DNA of 64,000 nt from Podarcis raffonei. Its lineage: Eukaryota; Chordata; Lepidosauria; Squamata; Lacertidae. The notes beneath the pieces are model-generated. The model was not told the DNA's origin. It searched no databases and saw nothing but the letters and a program-made list of their open reading frames with translations. Location of the stretch: positions 102,879,851 through 102,943,850 of the forward strand of contig NC_070604.1 in assembly GCF_027172205.1 (NCBI RefSeq). Reading direction: 5' to 3'. The translations under genes were made by a program, and so were the position numbers. Of the stretch, positions 26,401 to 33,540 are shown one piece after another; the stretch's first letter is position 1; every line of letters begins with the position of its first letter.

Positions 26401-27979
26401 GCAGCTGCTGGGTGACCTTGGGCTAGTCACACTTCTCTGAAGTCTCTCAGCCTCACTCACCTCACAGAGTGTTTGTTGTGGGGGAGGAAGGGAAAGGAGA
26501 TTGTTAGCCGCTTTGAGACTCCTTAGGGTAGTGATAAAGCGGGATATCAAATCCAAACTCCTCCTCCACTCCCCTCCTCATTTGCAACACAGTCGTTCAG
26601 TTTTACTAGCAAACCCGAAGTTAAACTAACTCCTTTCCAGCCCTGGAAGGAGCACAGGGAGCATTCACACGACACGCTACAGCTGACACACTAAACATGT
26701 CACAACACACAGTTTCGAAAGCTCTGGTCTACAGTGCAGCATAGCCAAAACTATAAATCCTATTCAGTCTTAAAATCAGACACAAAAGTTGCCCTGGCCA
26801 GGAACAAAACAAAAGTCAAGCAAACAATGCCCAGAAATATGGGTGGGCTTGTTGAGGAACTGATCACAAAGTGCTAAACAGAAAGGGTCAGATCCGGAAA
26901 CCTGGTGACTAGAGCTCCATACGTGTCTAAGCTCCTGCTCATGGAAGGGGGCAAGGGAAAGGTTTCTGCCAATCCTCCCTTTCCTCTTTGAATTCCTTCG
27001 TCCCCAAAAAATCTGTTCTGGAGAGCTGGGAGACCCTTACAGATACAGGAATCTCCCTTATACCAAGTCAGACCATTTGTCCCAAGCACACTGAGCCCAA
27101 GCAGGACAAACGGCCAGTAGTTAATTCTTTATTTGCAAAGCACGAACTTACAGTAGCTCCCCAGATGCATTCACACACACAAACACACGCACACACACTT
27201 CTGGTGGCTAGGTAGTTGACGCCCCTTCCTATTTTTGTCCTCCGAACTGGACGGCTGGAGCAACGGGTGGCCCCGCCCACACCCCAAACTTGATAGGCAA
27301 AAACTACACATTTACCTTGCCAACACTTTTTTCAAAGGGTTCTTCACATCCAGAGATAAGAACACCGCTCCCAAAACATCTAAGCAGTTTTTAACCATGG
27401 GATCACACAAAGAGCTTTTATCCATCTTCTCTAGTAAAGGCACAATCTATGCACAACAAAGATTAATATGTTTTTTTTAGAATTCAGCATTAGCTATTGC
27501 ATCCTCCTATACATACAGATACGTCTACTACTAAAACATTAGATAACACAATCTATCTTCTGGCTATACGATCGAAGTCAGCAAGGACCATAGCTGTCAA
27601 CTTATCCCTTTTCTTGCGAGGAATCCTATTTGGAATAAGGGAATTTCCCTTAAAAATGGGAACAGTTGACAGCTATGGCAAGGACAATGTGTGTAATGCA
27701 AATGAGATATACAACTAAAGGCTGCATTATAAAGTTCTCCAGCTCAGTGTTCCAGTTCTCTGGATACTCTTACTTCTTTTAAACCAGGAGTGGCTAGCCT
27801 TCTTTTGGCCCTAGGACCTTGACAAATCATGTAGGAGACATTTACCAGTAATGGTGTGGCCACCCACTTCCTGCACATCAAATAAAACATCTGAGGGCTG
27901 GGGAGAAGCCAACTGACATCTCCATTAAAGAACTGTGTCTACTTAAACTATATATACAGGCAACGACCGATTTCTGTGG

Positions 27980-28021
<42 letters not shown>

Positions 28022-30970
28022 TTATTATGGTCAAAGACCAGTTCAAGATCTGTGGGTTTACATTCCTGACCCCCATGTGCATCGGGGGAGCCTGTCTCAC
28101 CCTGTTACACCCCACTCCACTCCACGCCGCCCTCCCCGCCCATCCCCTTTTCAAGCTGCTTTCAGGTTGCTGCGATGCACACATGCATGGTTTTGCATCA
28201 ATTGGACGCGCATAAATTGGTCACTGCCTGTACAGAGAGAGAAAGAGAAAGAGCTGAGCCTTTGGGCCAGAAAAAGGTTACCCAGAGCGCCTAATCCAGT
28301 CCCTGAAATGGGGTTTGTAAAGGTAAAGGGACCCCTGACCATTAGGCCCAGTTGTGGCCGACTCTGGGGTTGCGGCGCTCATCTCACTTTATTGGCCAAG
28401 GGAGCCGGCATACAGCTTCTGGGTCATGTGGCCAGCATGACTAAGCCACTTCTGGCAAACCACAGCAGCACACGGAAACGCCGTCTACCTTCCCGCCAGA
28501 GCGGTACCTATTTATCTACTTGCACTTTGATGTGCTTTCGAACTGCTAGGTTGGCAGGAGCTGGGACCGAGCAACGGGAGCTCACCCCGTCATGGGGATT
28601 CAAACCGCCGACCTTCTGATCAGCAAGTCCTAGGCTCTGTGGTTTAACCCACAGTGCCACCGCGTCCCAATATTTATATTTTAAAATGTATTTGTTTTGC
28701 TTCAATCAAGTTATAAGTTCAAATAAAGTAGAATTTAACTGCAGAAAACACAGCACTACAAAAGGTTAGTACAGACAGTTTTTGGATCACATTTGCTTGT
28801 TTGGTTTACTTGGGCTTCAACCACTCCTAACTAGTAGAAAAATCATTAGTAGAAAAATCCGTAGCTCTTCCTTACACATTTCCATGTTACTATTTTTAAT
28901 GCTACTAAAATCAAACCTGCTTGACACAATGGATTTGCTGGATGCCATCAGGTAACAGTGCACAACGCAGCAGCAGAGAGGCTAGGTTTTGTCCTTCAGC
29001 ATCTCCAAAAGCTATGAAGAAAGAAAGAAAGTCAAGAAAACCTTTAATATTCTATCATCATGTGCATGTTATAAATGCCAATTCCTAAATCTTTTATGTT
29101 ATGGAGGGGTGAATGTTTCACTGACCCAAACACCTGAAACACCCATCAACACATATACTTCTGTTTACTATTGCAAGTTGACAGATCAAACAGGAGCGGT
29201 TCTTGTGCCTTTACAAGGACAAATAATTTCAAAAGTTGCTTTCTTCCACCACTACAATCAGTGAGAACACATCTGCTGAAGTTCTTATTTCCAGGCAATT
29301 ATTAGAGACATCGAAAGCATCTTCTGTATTGAATCCAACAACTGTGATTAAGAATGTAGAAGGTCCAGTAAAAATCGCCCCAACTTGAAAACATATCATT
29401 TAGATTCACAGCAAAGAAACTTCAGGCAGAGTACAAACCAAGAGTAATTTGGAAAATGCAATAATGCAGCCCAATCGTGTCTTAAGCTGTAACCAGAACA
29501 CACGACAGCTACCACTGTAGCCTGCTTTCAGCTAAAAGGAAGAGGATGAATTAATTCCCCGCAGTTACAAGCTAAGATGGCGGATCACACTGCAGGCCAA
29601 GGATGGGAAGCCTATAGACCACCAGCTGCTGCTAGACAATAACTTTTGGGGCTGATGGGCGTGGCAGTTCAACAACAACCTTCACTGAGGTGACTTCCCC
29701 CTTGTCAATTGCTCATACACTGCATAGGTTTTATTTTTCTCTGATCTGAAACTAATGCTCTGAATCCAGTACAGTCCTTCTGTTTCCAGCAGGGTCCTAT
29801 CTGTTCACAGAAGAAGCTATGATCCAACAGAGGCTTCCACAACCGGAAAGAGAGGGTGAGGGAAAACAGTGGTCACCAATTCCTGCATTTTCCCTCCTCC
29901 AGTCTCCTTTGCCACCTCTCATTTCTTCCAGAGAGTTCCTCAACCCACACATAATTGCTTTTCAGGGAGTGTCAGGGGCTGCTGGGAGAATCGGTGAAAA
30001 CCATTTCTCCTTCTTTCTTTTACAGGAACATTCCACAAGTGAAACTCCACTCACAGATGTCTAGATCCGATTCTTGGATGAGTGCTGCATTAAAGACGAA
30101 AATATAGTTTTCTGGAGAAGATATAGGAGTGGGGTCTACATTGCCCAAGTGCTACCTAAAGCTCTACTACTGCACAGAATGAGTTCAACCCTGTGGAACA
30201 CCCTCCCATCAGATGTCAAGGAGATGAGGAACTATATAACTATATAACCTAAAGGAAAGCTGTTTGTTTTATTTATTATGTTTTTATATATGTTGGAAGC
30301 CGCTCAGAGTGGCTAGGGCAGTGGTGGCCAAACTTGGCCCTCCAGCTGTTTTTGGACTACAACTCCCATCATCCCTAGCTAACAGGACCAGTGGTCAGGG
30401 ATGATGGGAATTGTAGTTCCAAAACAGCTGGAAGGCCAAGTTTGGCCACCACTGGACTAGGGCAACCCAGTCAGATGAGCAAGGTCGTCTTCTTCTTCTT
30501 CTTCTTCTTCTTCTTCTTCTTCTTCTTCAGAATATTTAGCAAATTTTACAAGAATTACAGCTTCCACAGGACCTACTTTTTACCAACTTTCTACAATCCC
30601 CCCCCCCCCGAAAATTAGGAAAGTGTCTCAAGGGCATCCTCAATACATTCTTTAAGGAGAATTATAAAATAACAAAATCAAGCATTCTGGAACGCTTCCC
30701 TTTAATTTTGATCTTCTGTGCAGAAACTCTTTCAAAATGGGGTGGGAAGAGCATATAAACTACAGTACATGAAAAGGGCTGATTTTTCTTTTTAAGTTAA
30801 AAAGGTATCATCAAGAGGACTGGATTTAAAAAGTCATTATAGTACCACTGAAATACGTCTAGAGAGACAAACTAAACAACTTAATTATACTTACAGTGAA
30901 GTCTTTCAAGCTGTTGGTGATCAAGAACAAAGGCATCAACCTGAATCTCTTTCTTCTTCTTTAAAACCAT
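2261..30970 (-). CDS. THADA: THADA, 5' half (coding exons 2-20, gene continues off the left edge)
   Basis: Nineteen coding exons on the minus strand join in phase to about 1,024 codons that align along their whole length with my memory of vertebrate THADA (about 1,950 residues in human). Recognisable blocks include KNPLKKVLA, YASDLLETMF, HWEHPLDAVRHQTK, QICSLLKK, STSTKPYDCVTASYLLNFL and SSPEGLIPMDTD. THADA is a large helical-repeat (HEAT/ARM-like, DUF2428) protein. With the methyltransferase FTSJ1 it promotes 2'-O-methylation of tRNA position 32 (yeast pair Trm732-Trm7), and in flies it has been linked to SERCA and energy balance. The ATG is at 30970, in VLKKKKEIQVDAF, matching the lysine-rich family N-terminus. 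All donors are GT and all acceptors AG. Every intron carries repeats, and the largest insertion is a Ty1/copia element between exons 16 and 15. The C-terminal half is outside the window. Gene identity is very secure; single splice sites are by eye. Confidence 0.95.
2677..2813 (-). CDS. THADA: THADA exon 19
   Basis: 137 bases, residues about 930-975: IPEWKEVVAKLILMSYELSA, then VVSPVVQSSSPEGLIPMDTD, almost identical to the human sequence. The acceptor is TTACAG and the donor GTAACC. Phase goes from 2 to 1. Confidence 0.95.
2815..3863. other. THADA intron between exons 19 and 18
   Basis: About 1 kb with no recognised repeat or exon. Open frames on both strands are short and show no family likeness. 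Confidence 0.5.
3864..3999 (-). CDS. THADA: THADA exon 18
   Basis: 136 bases, residues about 885-929: VVKSLMVNLEGEI, then ADKSLLQAATSFPMYGRVHC and ITAALHQL. The acceptor is ATATAG and the donor GTGAGT. Phase goes from 1 to 2. Confidence 0.93.
4434..4789 (-). mobile_element. Sauria-type tRNA SINE, near full length
   Basis: Read on the minus strand it opens GGGACGTGGGTGGCGCTGTG, then a B-box-like GGTTCGAATCCC. Next comes the body block TTCGAAAGCACACAAGTGC, then TAGATAAATAGGTACTGC and a tail with GGGGTCC and TTTACATTT. This is the squamate SINE whose tail is known to resemble BovB LINE ends. It lies in the THADA intron between exons 18 and 17, in sense orientation. Confidence 0.85.
5181..5394 (-). 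CDS. THADA: THADA exon 17
   Basis: 214 bases, residues about 814-884: DPQQLQLLFQVAMQLSTSTK, then PYDCVTASYLLNFL and EENTLA at the end. The acceptor is CTTTAG. The donor appears to be GTCAGT, weaker than the others in this gene. Phase goes from 0 to 1. Confidence 0.9.
6034..6185 (-). CDS. THADA: THADA exon 16
   Basis: 152 bases, residues about 763-813: GQSQELFQVAQEVSLPRLQT, then CFASTFEEIKILAFDLLMKL. A competing AG lies 30 bases downstream, but only the GGAGCAG acceptor keeps the phase (1 to 0) and the family's residues before the LPRLQT block. The donor is GTATGG. Confidence 0.88.
6838..7030 (+). mobile_element. tRNA-derived SINE, second family, near complete
   Basis: Head: GGGCTCAATGGTAGGGCACC (A-box-like) and AGGTTCAATCCC (B box). 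Body: CTGGAGAGCTCTTGCCAATC. Tail: TGAGATGGACCAATGGCCTGA then AGGCAGCTTT. It differs from the Sauria-type SINE. Confidence 0.7.
7499..7971 (-). repeat. 3' LTR of the Ty1/copia element
   Basis: 473 bases, TG...CA, almost identical to 10580-11052. The adjoining target-site copy GGGAA is at 7494-7498, and the polypurine tract lies just inside, at about 7972-7982. Confidence 0.93.
8290..10035 (-). pseudogene. Copia gag-pol remnant: zinc knuckle, protease-like and integrase-like parts
   Basis: A 581-codon minus-strand frame inside the LTR element. Near residues 72-85 is a CCHC knuckle (CYNCGQAGHLQRNC). Near 132-142 is a protease-like IIDTAATVHMSP. Residues about 270-460 resemble a copia integrase (DVIGPLEPS, LVCVDHFSNYVWVYVL, LPHEYWAESL). 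Then comes an acidic serine-rich tail. Treated as a fossil of a retroelement polyprotein, not a host gene. The family call rests on the domain order (integrase directly after protease) and the LTR features. Confidence 0.85.
10580..11052 (-). repeat. 5' LTR of the Ty1/copia element
   Basis: 473 bases, TG...CA. The adjoining target-site copy GGGAA is at 11053-11057. The tRNA-Met-type primer site lies just inside, at about 10569-10578. Confidence 0.93.
11678..11801 (-). CDS. THADA: THADA exon 15
   Basis: 124 bases, residues about 722-762: DFMSSVCDILFGALFPGSS, then PTRFTALTVLGLIAETF. The acceptor is CCTTAG and the donor GTAAGC. Phase goes from 0 to 1. The Ty1/copia element lies in the intron just downstream. 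Confidence 0.93.
12366..12505 (+). mobile_element. tRNA-SINE fragment (6838 family), degraded
   Basis: Contains GTGGTAGAACGG, GGCCCTAGGCTCAATG and a tail CTGAGCCAGTAAAAGGCAG, weakly matching 6838-7030. Confidence 0.4.
12618..12740 (-). CDS. THADA: THADA exon 14
   Basis: 123 bases (41 codons), residues about 681-721: LFCRVHESSQTVHKMQQTKS followed by a variable linker ending LHQYK. The acceptor is TCTAAAG and the donor GTATGT. Phase 0 to 0, so skipping would keep the frame. Confidence 0.92.
12936..13091 (-). CDS. THADA: THADA exon 13
   Basis: 156 bases (52 codons), residues about 629-680, opening VRIDALGLLCESHRSTEIIS and containing YNLNSQSPAVRQQICSLLKK. It is one of the best conserved stretches. 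The acceptor is TTAAAAG and the donor GTAACC. Phase 0 to 0. Confidence 0.96.
13191..13342 (-). CDS. THADA: THADA exon 12
   Basis: 152 bases, residues about 578-628: GSCNTRGALGALMACLRTAR, then AHGHLKF and IKQGLVHQHDQ. The acceptor is TGTGCAG and the donor GTACAA. Phase goes from 1 to 0. A longer open frame in another phase overlaps it and is spurious. Confidence 0.93.
13375..13460 (+). mobile_element. L2-type LINE 3' tail
   Basis: Short copy of the L2 3' end: GGAAGCCACCCAGAGTGCCT, GGCAACCCAGTCAGATGG, then TATAAAT and a CAA-repeat tail. It abuts THADA exon 12. Confidence 0.65.
14060..14751 (-). CDS. THADA: THADA large exon 11 (692 bases)
   Basis: The largest THADA exon here, residues about 347-577. 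It opens RLKESVMAASLSRILAIW and includes YVYAHWEHPLDAVRHQTK, KGKYSSLGCLVECVGVE, SFAPYASDLLETMF and YYLPKLLKCSPESL. The blocks are near-identical to mammals and the spacing is collinear. The acceptor is CTTGAAG and the donor GTAAGA. Phase goes from 2 to 1. Confidence 0.97.
14865..15271. mobile_element. hAT-like non-autonomous DNA transposon
   Basis: Terminal inverted repeats CAGGGGTGGCCAAC and GTTGGACATCCCTG enclose about 407 bases. Flanking 8-mers CCCTATGT (14857-14864) and CTCTATGT (15272-15279) differ at one base, as expected for an aged hAT target duplication. The interior contains GATCTACC-type motifs and no transposase frame. Confidence 0.75.
15813..16341. mobile_element. MITE-like DNA transposon with TACTGTA/TACAGTA ends
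   Basis: The ends are inverted repeats of about 23 bases: TACTGTACTTTTCCATGTAT and its counterpart ending CGGAAAAATACAGTA. The 529-base interior holds several diverged tandem units built on GTGATTGGTTGC and GGATTGGCTGCT, and no transposase. TA at both ends suggests a Tc1/mariner-superfamily (Tigger-like) origin, inferred from the ends alone. Confidence 0.65.
16428..16556 (+). mobile_element. tRNA-derived SINE
   Basis: Head GGATAGCTCAGTTGGTTAGA (A box), then GCAGGTTTAATCC (B box), then GCAGCTGCATATTC and the tail ATGATCCTCAGGCTCCC. A tRNA-like head without an intact fold is read as a SINE, not a tRNA gene. Confidence 0.75.
16808..16930 (+). mobile_element. tRNA-derived SINE, internally shortened
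   Basis: Head GGATAGCTCAGTCGGTACAG with ACTCTTAATCTCAGG, then a shared tail TTGCAAGGGGTTGGACCAGG and TCTACAATTCT. The middle of the element is missing compared with 17417-17566. Confidence 0.7.
17068..17288 (-). CDS. THADA: THADA exon 10
   Basis: 221 bases, residues about 274-346, with PDWFVDSCGSLC, LLFLCHGALAMLEWKNGSM and LLLDIAL. The acceptor is TTCTGCAG and the donor GTAAAA. Phase goes from 0 to 2, finishing in an arginine codon completed by exon 11. Confidence 0.93.
17417..17566 (+). mobile_element. tRNA-derived SINE, complete-looking copy
   Basis: Contains GGATAGCTCAGTTGGTTAGA, AGTTCGATCCC, TGCAATGCAGGGGGTTGGAC and TACGATTCTATGATTC in order. Best reference copy of this family in the window. 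Lies in the THADA intron between exons 10 and 9. Confidence 0.8.
17837..18091. mobile_element. Tigger-like MITE
   Basis: TA-flanked ends: TAGAGTCGTACCTTGG on the left and GAGGTACGACTGTA on the right. The interior is largely self-complementary, with blocks such as CTTCCTGCAGCCAATC and GAACGGACTTCCGGAA shared with 52940-53184. No coding capacity. Confidence 0.65.
18185..18890. repeat. Dispersed 'cataggattgc' repeat, interrupted by a SINE
   Basis: Motifs such as GCAATCCTATGCACACTT, TTACTTCTGAGCAGACAC and ATAGGATTGTACTATG occur around the SINE. Diverged relatives lie near 33790-33870, 35490-35625, 43270-43350 and 60010-60070. Family name not recognised with certainty. Confidence 0.45.
18215..18578 (+). 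mobile_element. Sauria-type tRNA SINE with exact target-site duplication
   Basis: Full-length SINE: GGGACATGGGTGGCGCTGTG, GGTTCGAATCCC, AGATGATAAATAGGTACCAC, tail GGGGTCCCTTTACC. It is flanked by the same 13 bases TATGCACACTTGA at 18202-18214 and 18579-18591. The target was an older dispersed repeat (see 18185-18890). Confidence 0.92.
19319..19413 (-). CDS. THADA: THADA exon 9
   Basis: 95 bases, residues about 242-273: EDLLQTVQTTAGLAVVLFIK, then TMFEPGEKLPC. The acceptor is TTCTGCAG and the donor GTAAGT. Phase goes from 1 to 0. Confidence 0.92.
19446..19702 (-). mobile_element. tRNA-derived SINE, third family
   Basis: On the minus strand: GTGGTGTAGTGGTTAAGAGC (A box), a GGTTCGCGTCTCC B-box region, GCTGGGTGACCTTG, and a tail GATAAAGCGGGATATCAAAT ending in CTT repeats. 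Same family as 26323-26570, inserted the other way. Confidence 0.8.
20155..21143 (+). mobile_element. L1-type LINE-mobilised insertion, about 990 bases
   Basis: Bounded by identical 16-base copies TACATAAGGGGTTGCA at 20139-20154 and 21144-21159. It ends in AATAAAGATT and an A-rich tail, the hallmark of target-primed insertion. The 3' end (T-rich stretch, AAAAGTAATAAAGATTATTT) resembles squamate L1 3' ends. There is no ORF2 sequence. A C homopolymer lies at 20470-20483. Could be a rearranged L1 or a non-autonomous passenger. Confidence 0.8.
21485..21675 (-). CDS. THADA: THADA exon 8
   Basis: 191 bases, residues about 178-241, with RLMHDLLMGVKVSMMLIQK and SPIWQSMCGLL, clearly THADA. The acceptor is TTTAAAG and the donor GTAAGT. 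Phase goes from 2 to 1. The exon ends just after the SHFLIN segment, where the protein is variable. Confidence 0.92.
22460..22550 (-). mobile_element. L2-type LINE 3' tail
   Basis: Minus-strand copy: GGAAGCCGCCCAGAGTGGCT, GGGGAAACCCAGCCAGATGG, then TATAAACAATA and an ATT-repeat tail (22460-22474). Confidence 0.75.
22799..22924 (-). mobile_element. Sauria-type SINE, head only
   Basis: Minus-strand tRNA-like head: GGGACGCGGGTGGCACTGTG, GGTTCGAATCCCC, then GAGCTCCCGTTGCTCGG, ending at CCAACC. The body and tail are absent. Confidence 0.82.
23375..23423 (-). CDS. THADA: THADA small exon 7 (49 bases)
   Basis: 49 bases encoding ALQFLQKSVLETEEEN, matching the family HFLQKSLIEILEEN segment. The acceptor is TTCACAG and the donor GTGAGA. 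Phase goes from 1 to 2. It is too short to show as a stand-alone open frame. Confidence 0.88.
24729..25082 (-). mobile_element. Sauria-type tRNA SINE, full length
   Basis: Contains, on the minus strand, GGACATGGGTGGTGCTGTGG, GGTTCGAATCCCC, AGTAGATAAATAGGTACCGC, and a tail ending GGGGTCCCTTTACCTTTACC. Lies between THADA exons 7 and 6. Confidence 0.88.
25494..25526 (-). CDS. THADA: THADA micro-exon 6 (33 bases)
   Basis: Only 33 bases (11 codons, GKSSVNILFKE), between a CTTTCAG acceptor and a GTAAAT donor, just 106 bases after exon 5. It was called because its phase (1 to 1) and its sequence fit the family segment after the CMEN block. Because the length is a multiple of three, skipping it would keep the frame. 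Confidence 0.85.
25633..25781 (-). CDS. THADA: THADA exon 5
   Basis: 149 bases, residues about 101-150, with REELKTTDLSQYRKTMDN and ASCMEN, matching the family. The acceptor is CATGCAG and the donor GTATGA. Phase goes from 2 to 1. Confidence 0.92.
26323..26570 (+). mobile_element. tRNA-derived SINE, third family
   Basis: ATGCCAGTGTGGTGTAGTGG, TAAGAGCGGTAGTCTCGTAA, GGTTTGATTCCCC, GTGACCTTGGGCTAGTCAC and tail GATAAAGCGGGATATCAAAT. Near complete. Confidence 0.82.
27316..27446 (-). CDS. THADA: THADA exon 4
   Basis: 131 bases, residues about 58-100: IVPLLEKMDK, then a cysteine-aspartate patch, ending in KNPLKKVLA, nearly identical to the mammalian protein. The acceptor is GCATAG and the donor GTAAAT. 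Phase goes from 0 to 2. Confidence 0.9.
27589..27677. mobile_element. 89-base palindromic MITE, copy 1
   Basis: Both ends read CATAGCTGTCAAC inward. The interior has AAGGGAATTTCCCTT and GCGAGGAATCCTAT. A second copy in the opposite orientation is at 35240-35329. No coding capacity. Superfamily not recognised. Confidence 0.7.
27980..28024. repeat. (TAA)n microsatellite
   Basis: About 15 uninterrupted TAA units. Confidence 0.97.
28317..28669 (-). mobile_element. Sauria-type tRNA SINE, full length
   Basis: Minus-strand copy with GGGACGCGGTGGCACTGTGG, a GGTTTGAATCCCC B box, the AGTAGATAAATAGGTACCGC block and a TTTACCTTTAC tail. Lies between THADA exons 4 and 3. Confidence 0.9.
28917..29011 (-). 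CDS. THADA: THADA exon 3
   Basis: 95 bases, residues about 26-57, including EGQNLASLLLRC and GIQQIH, both close to vertebrate THADA. The acceptor is TTCATAG and the donor GTTTGA. Phase goes from 1 to 0, joining exon 2 as a serine codon. Confidence 0.9.
30185..30484 (+). mobile_element. L2-type LINE 3' end, split by a hAT-like MITE
   Basis: Left piece: CACCCTCCCATCAGATGTCA to GGAAGCCGCTCAGAGTGGCT. Right piece, from about 30463: CAACCCAGTCAGATGAGC. The two are continuous in other L2 copies of this window and are separated here by 30319-30454. Confidence 0.75.
30319..30454. mobile_element. hAT-like MITE (136 bases)
   Basis: Long inverted ends CAGTGGTGGCCAAACTTGGC and GCCAAGTTTGGCCACCACTG. Flanking 8-mers GGCTAGGG (30311-30318) and GACTAGGG (30455-30462). 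Almost the whole element can fold into one hairpin. Confidence 0.85.
30488..30528 (+). repeat. (CTT)n microsatellite
   Basis: About 13 CTT units followed by CAG. A run of C follows at 30599-30609. Confidence 0.95.
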
Positions 30971-30994
30971 TTTGGTAGATTAAAGAATTACCTA
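30895..30994 (-). CDS. THADA: THADA exon 2 (start codon; coding 30895-30970)
   Basis: A CTTTTTCAG acceptor is followed by 24 bases of 5' UTR, then ATG at 30970 and 76 coding bases. Residues 1-25 begin MVLKKKKEIQVDAFVLDHQQ. The donor is GTAAGT and the exon ends in phase 1. The lysine cluster after the start matches the family N-terminus, which supports this start. Confidence 0.9.
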
Positions 30995-31746
30995 CTGAAA
31001 AAGATTATAAGTTGACACTTGGTACCAACACTGTTTTAAATGCACAATTTAAAAGTAAAGACTGTTTAATTCCCGTTCACCTTTGTGTTTTGCAAAAAGT
31101 TTGTGGCAGTTGGTTTTTTTATACGTAAGCTGCACAAGAAGTTCAGAAAATATTCATAGACCCTATGAGCTAGTCTAAGATTTTTCATCCATAATTTACC
31201 AATGGGTAATGCTTTGTCCATAATGTAAAAACTTGATTGCAAAGTCCAGCAAAACACAGGTGGCCATTGGGTTTCATCCCAAGACTTTACAGACTTTACA
31301 GCACAAACTGGGCTCATGGTTTGTCTACCTAAGACAAAAACACAAGCCTGGGTTCAACGTAACACAAAGCAAACCATAGTTTAGCCTCTGTTAGCACAAA
31401 AATAGCAGAAACAAGGCAGCAGCACTATGGCAGTGACCTTCACCCTGGAAACCTGCATGTTTGCTCGTTTGCACTAAGTTGCACTAGTTCACACTAAACT
31501 AGGGTGATTGTTTTGTTCACGACCATATCAGCCTGAATGAGATAGGCTTGTAAATCATAAAACTGTAAGCTATTTGTTCTGTGGTTATGCTCTCCAATTC
31601 AATACTGGAAACGCTTCCATAAATCAATTAGGACACAAGCATTCAATGCATTAAAAAATAAAAAATAAAATCCACCAAGCCATGGTTTAGTACAGAACCA
31701 GCATCAATAAACAATCTTGGCATGCAAACACTCAGAAGGTCTACAT

Positions 31747-32289
31747 GTTACCACTGCTGCATGGAAGTATAAACACATGTGCCAGGGGACTGCCGTAGGA
31801 ACAGGGAAGGGAGGCAGAGGGGCAGTTGGGTTACAGTGAACCTTCGAAAATCTTGCGAAGCAGTTCCTCTTCCTGTGGTGGCGAAAAGGGGAAGGGACCA
31901 GAAGATGCTGCTGGGAGCCCCAGCGCTGCACCTCGTCAGTCTGAGGGTGGGGAAAGCCACACCTCCGGGGTAAAGGAGGGGAAAGGGCCAGAGGATGCTG
32001 CTGGGAGCCTCAGCACCGCTCCTGGCCAAGTCGCCCAGGAGGGAAGCACACCTCTTCCGTTGCCCACCTTGCACAGAGGTGTAAAACACAAAGAAGGAAG
32101 GAAAAGGTGACTAAGCTCTTATGTTGAGGGAGGACCCGGAAACGACCACTCCCGGATTCTGCTAGCAACTGAGGCAGACATGAACTTGTGGTTCTGCACT
32201 GTACATAGTTTTGCACCTAAATAAAACTTGTAAAAGACAAGTCGGAGTCCTGACTGGTTTCTCACGAGCGACCACAATTGCCATCTGAC
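31747..32289 (+). other. Possible solo LTR-like fossil
   Basis: Begins TGTTACC and ends TGACAACA. Near its right end lies AATAAAACTTG, followed by a T-rich stretch, as in an R-U5 region. The interior is GC-rich with two diverged copies of a block containing AGGATGCTGCTGGGAGC (about 31898 and 31988). No convincing target duplication was found, so the limits and the call are weak. Confidence 0.3.
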
Positions 32290-32934
32290 AACATGGATAA
32301 TGTTTGCAGTGTGTAATCTCTATATGGGGGCAACACAGACCTGCCCTTAAATCAGTTCTGTGACATTCCCTACAACAGCTACTTCTTGGAATGAACAGAT
32401 CTGTTTCTTCGCTTAGATGGATAGATCTGTTTCCCTGAAATTCCAACCATTAACCATCTAAACTCCATCTAGATTCCAACAGCTACCCATAAATACACTG
32501 TTTTATGACCTGTGGAGTTGGTGAACATATAAGGACAACAGTCGACTGCAGCTAGAGAGAATGTTGTGCCCCTGACTCTCATACAGCCACAGAAACCACC
32601 CACAGGTTCCCCTCATTCCAAAACTTGCCTGAGTTTAATTGGAGCCACTGTTCACCATGGCTTAGCCCCAGAATTTAGGCCAGTCTGCAAATACAGCAGC
32701 ATCAAATGGTAGAGATTTCATTTCACTTCACGTTGCAAGTGGGAAATTGTATGTTTGAATGCCCTCCCACAAAAAAAAATAAAAAAATACTCTGCACACC
32801 AAAATAGGATACCAGAGAGGCTGGCTTGAACTCTCTTCCCTGACTTGGCTCACTTTCCACGCCCACATACATTGGATGGGGGAACAGTCTAACCTGCAGC
32901 CTAGAAGAGAAAATTCCAAGAAATTCCTTTATCA

Positions 32935-33067
32935 CAGGGGTGGCTAATTTGTGGCTCTCCAGATATTGCTGGACAACTCTGATCATCCCTGACCAGTGCC
33001 CATGATAGCTGGGGCTGGTGGGAGTTTGAGTCCAACAACATCTGGAAGGATAATGGTTAACCACTCC
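32935..33067. mobile_element. hAT-like MITE
   Basis: Starts CAGGGGTGGCTAATTTGTGG and ends near GGTTAACCACTCC. The interior has CATCCCTGACCAGTG and GGTGGGAGTTTGAGTCCAAC, typical of this palindromic family. Confidence 0.6.
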
Positions 33068-33305
33068 AGATTCTACAGAATGTTTTAACTGGTCTCTCTC
33101 TTTTCAGCACTGGGGATCAGTCAGCTTGGGACATCAGAAGAACCTCACCAGATCAGATAAAAATCTAGTCCGGCCCCCTGCTCCCCAATCAACCCAGGGA
33201 ATCCTACAAGCAAGACATTACAACAATCATTTTTATTGAATGCAATTGTTTTATTTGCTCTTATTATTGTTTAGGTTTTTTTCCACGAATTACTCTGTTT
33301 CATTA

Positions 33306-33540
33306 TACAGTGGTACCTCAGGTTAAGTACTTAATTCGTTCCGGAGGTCCGTTCTTAGCCGGAAACTGTTCTTAACCTGAAGCACCACTTTAGCTAACGG
33401 GGCCTCCTGCTGCTGCCGCGTGATTTCTGTTCTCATCCTGAAGCAAAGTTCTTAACCTGAGATACTATTTCTGGGTTAGCGGAGTCTGTAACCTGAAGCG
33501 TATGTAATCTGAAGTGTATGTAACCCGAGTTACCACTGTA
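33306..33540. mobile_element. Tigger-like MITE
   Basis: TACAGTGGTACCTCAGG on the left and GAGTTACCACTGTA on the right, with TA at both ends. The interior repeats CTTAACCTGAAGC blocks. 235 bases, non-coding. Confidence 0.75.
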
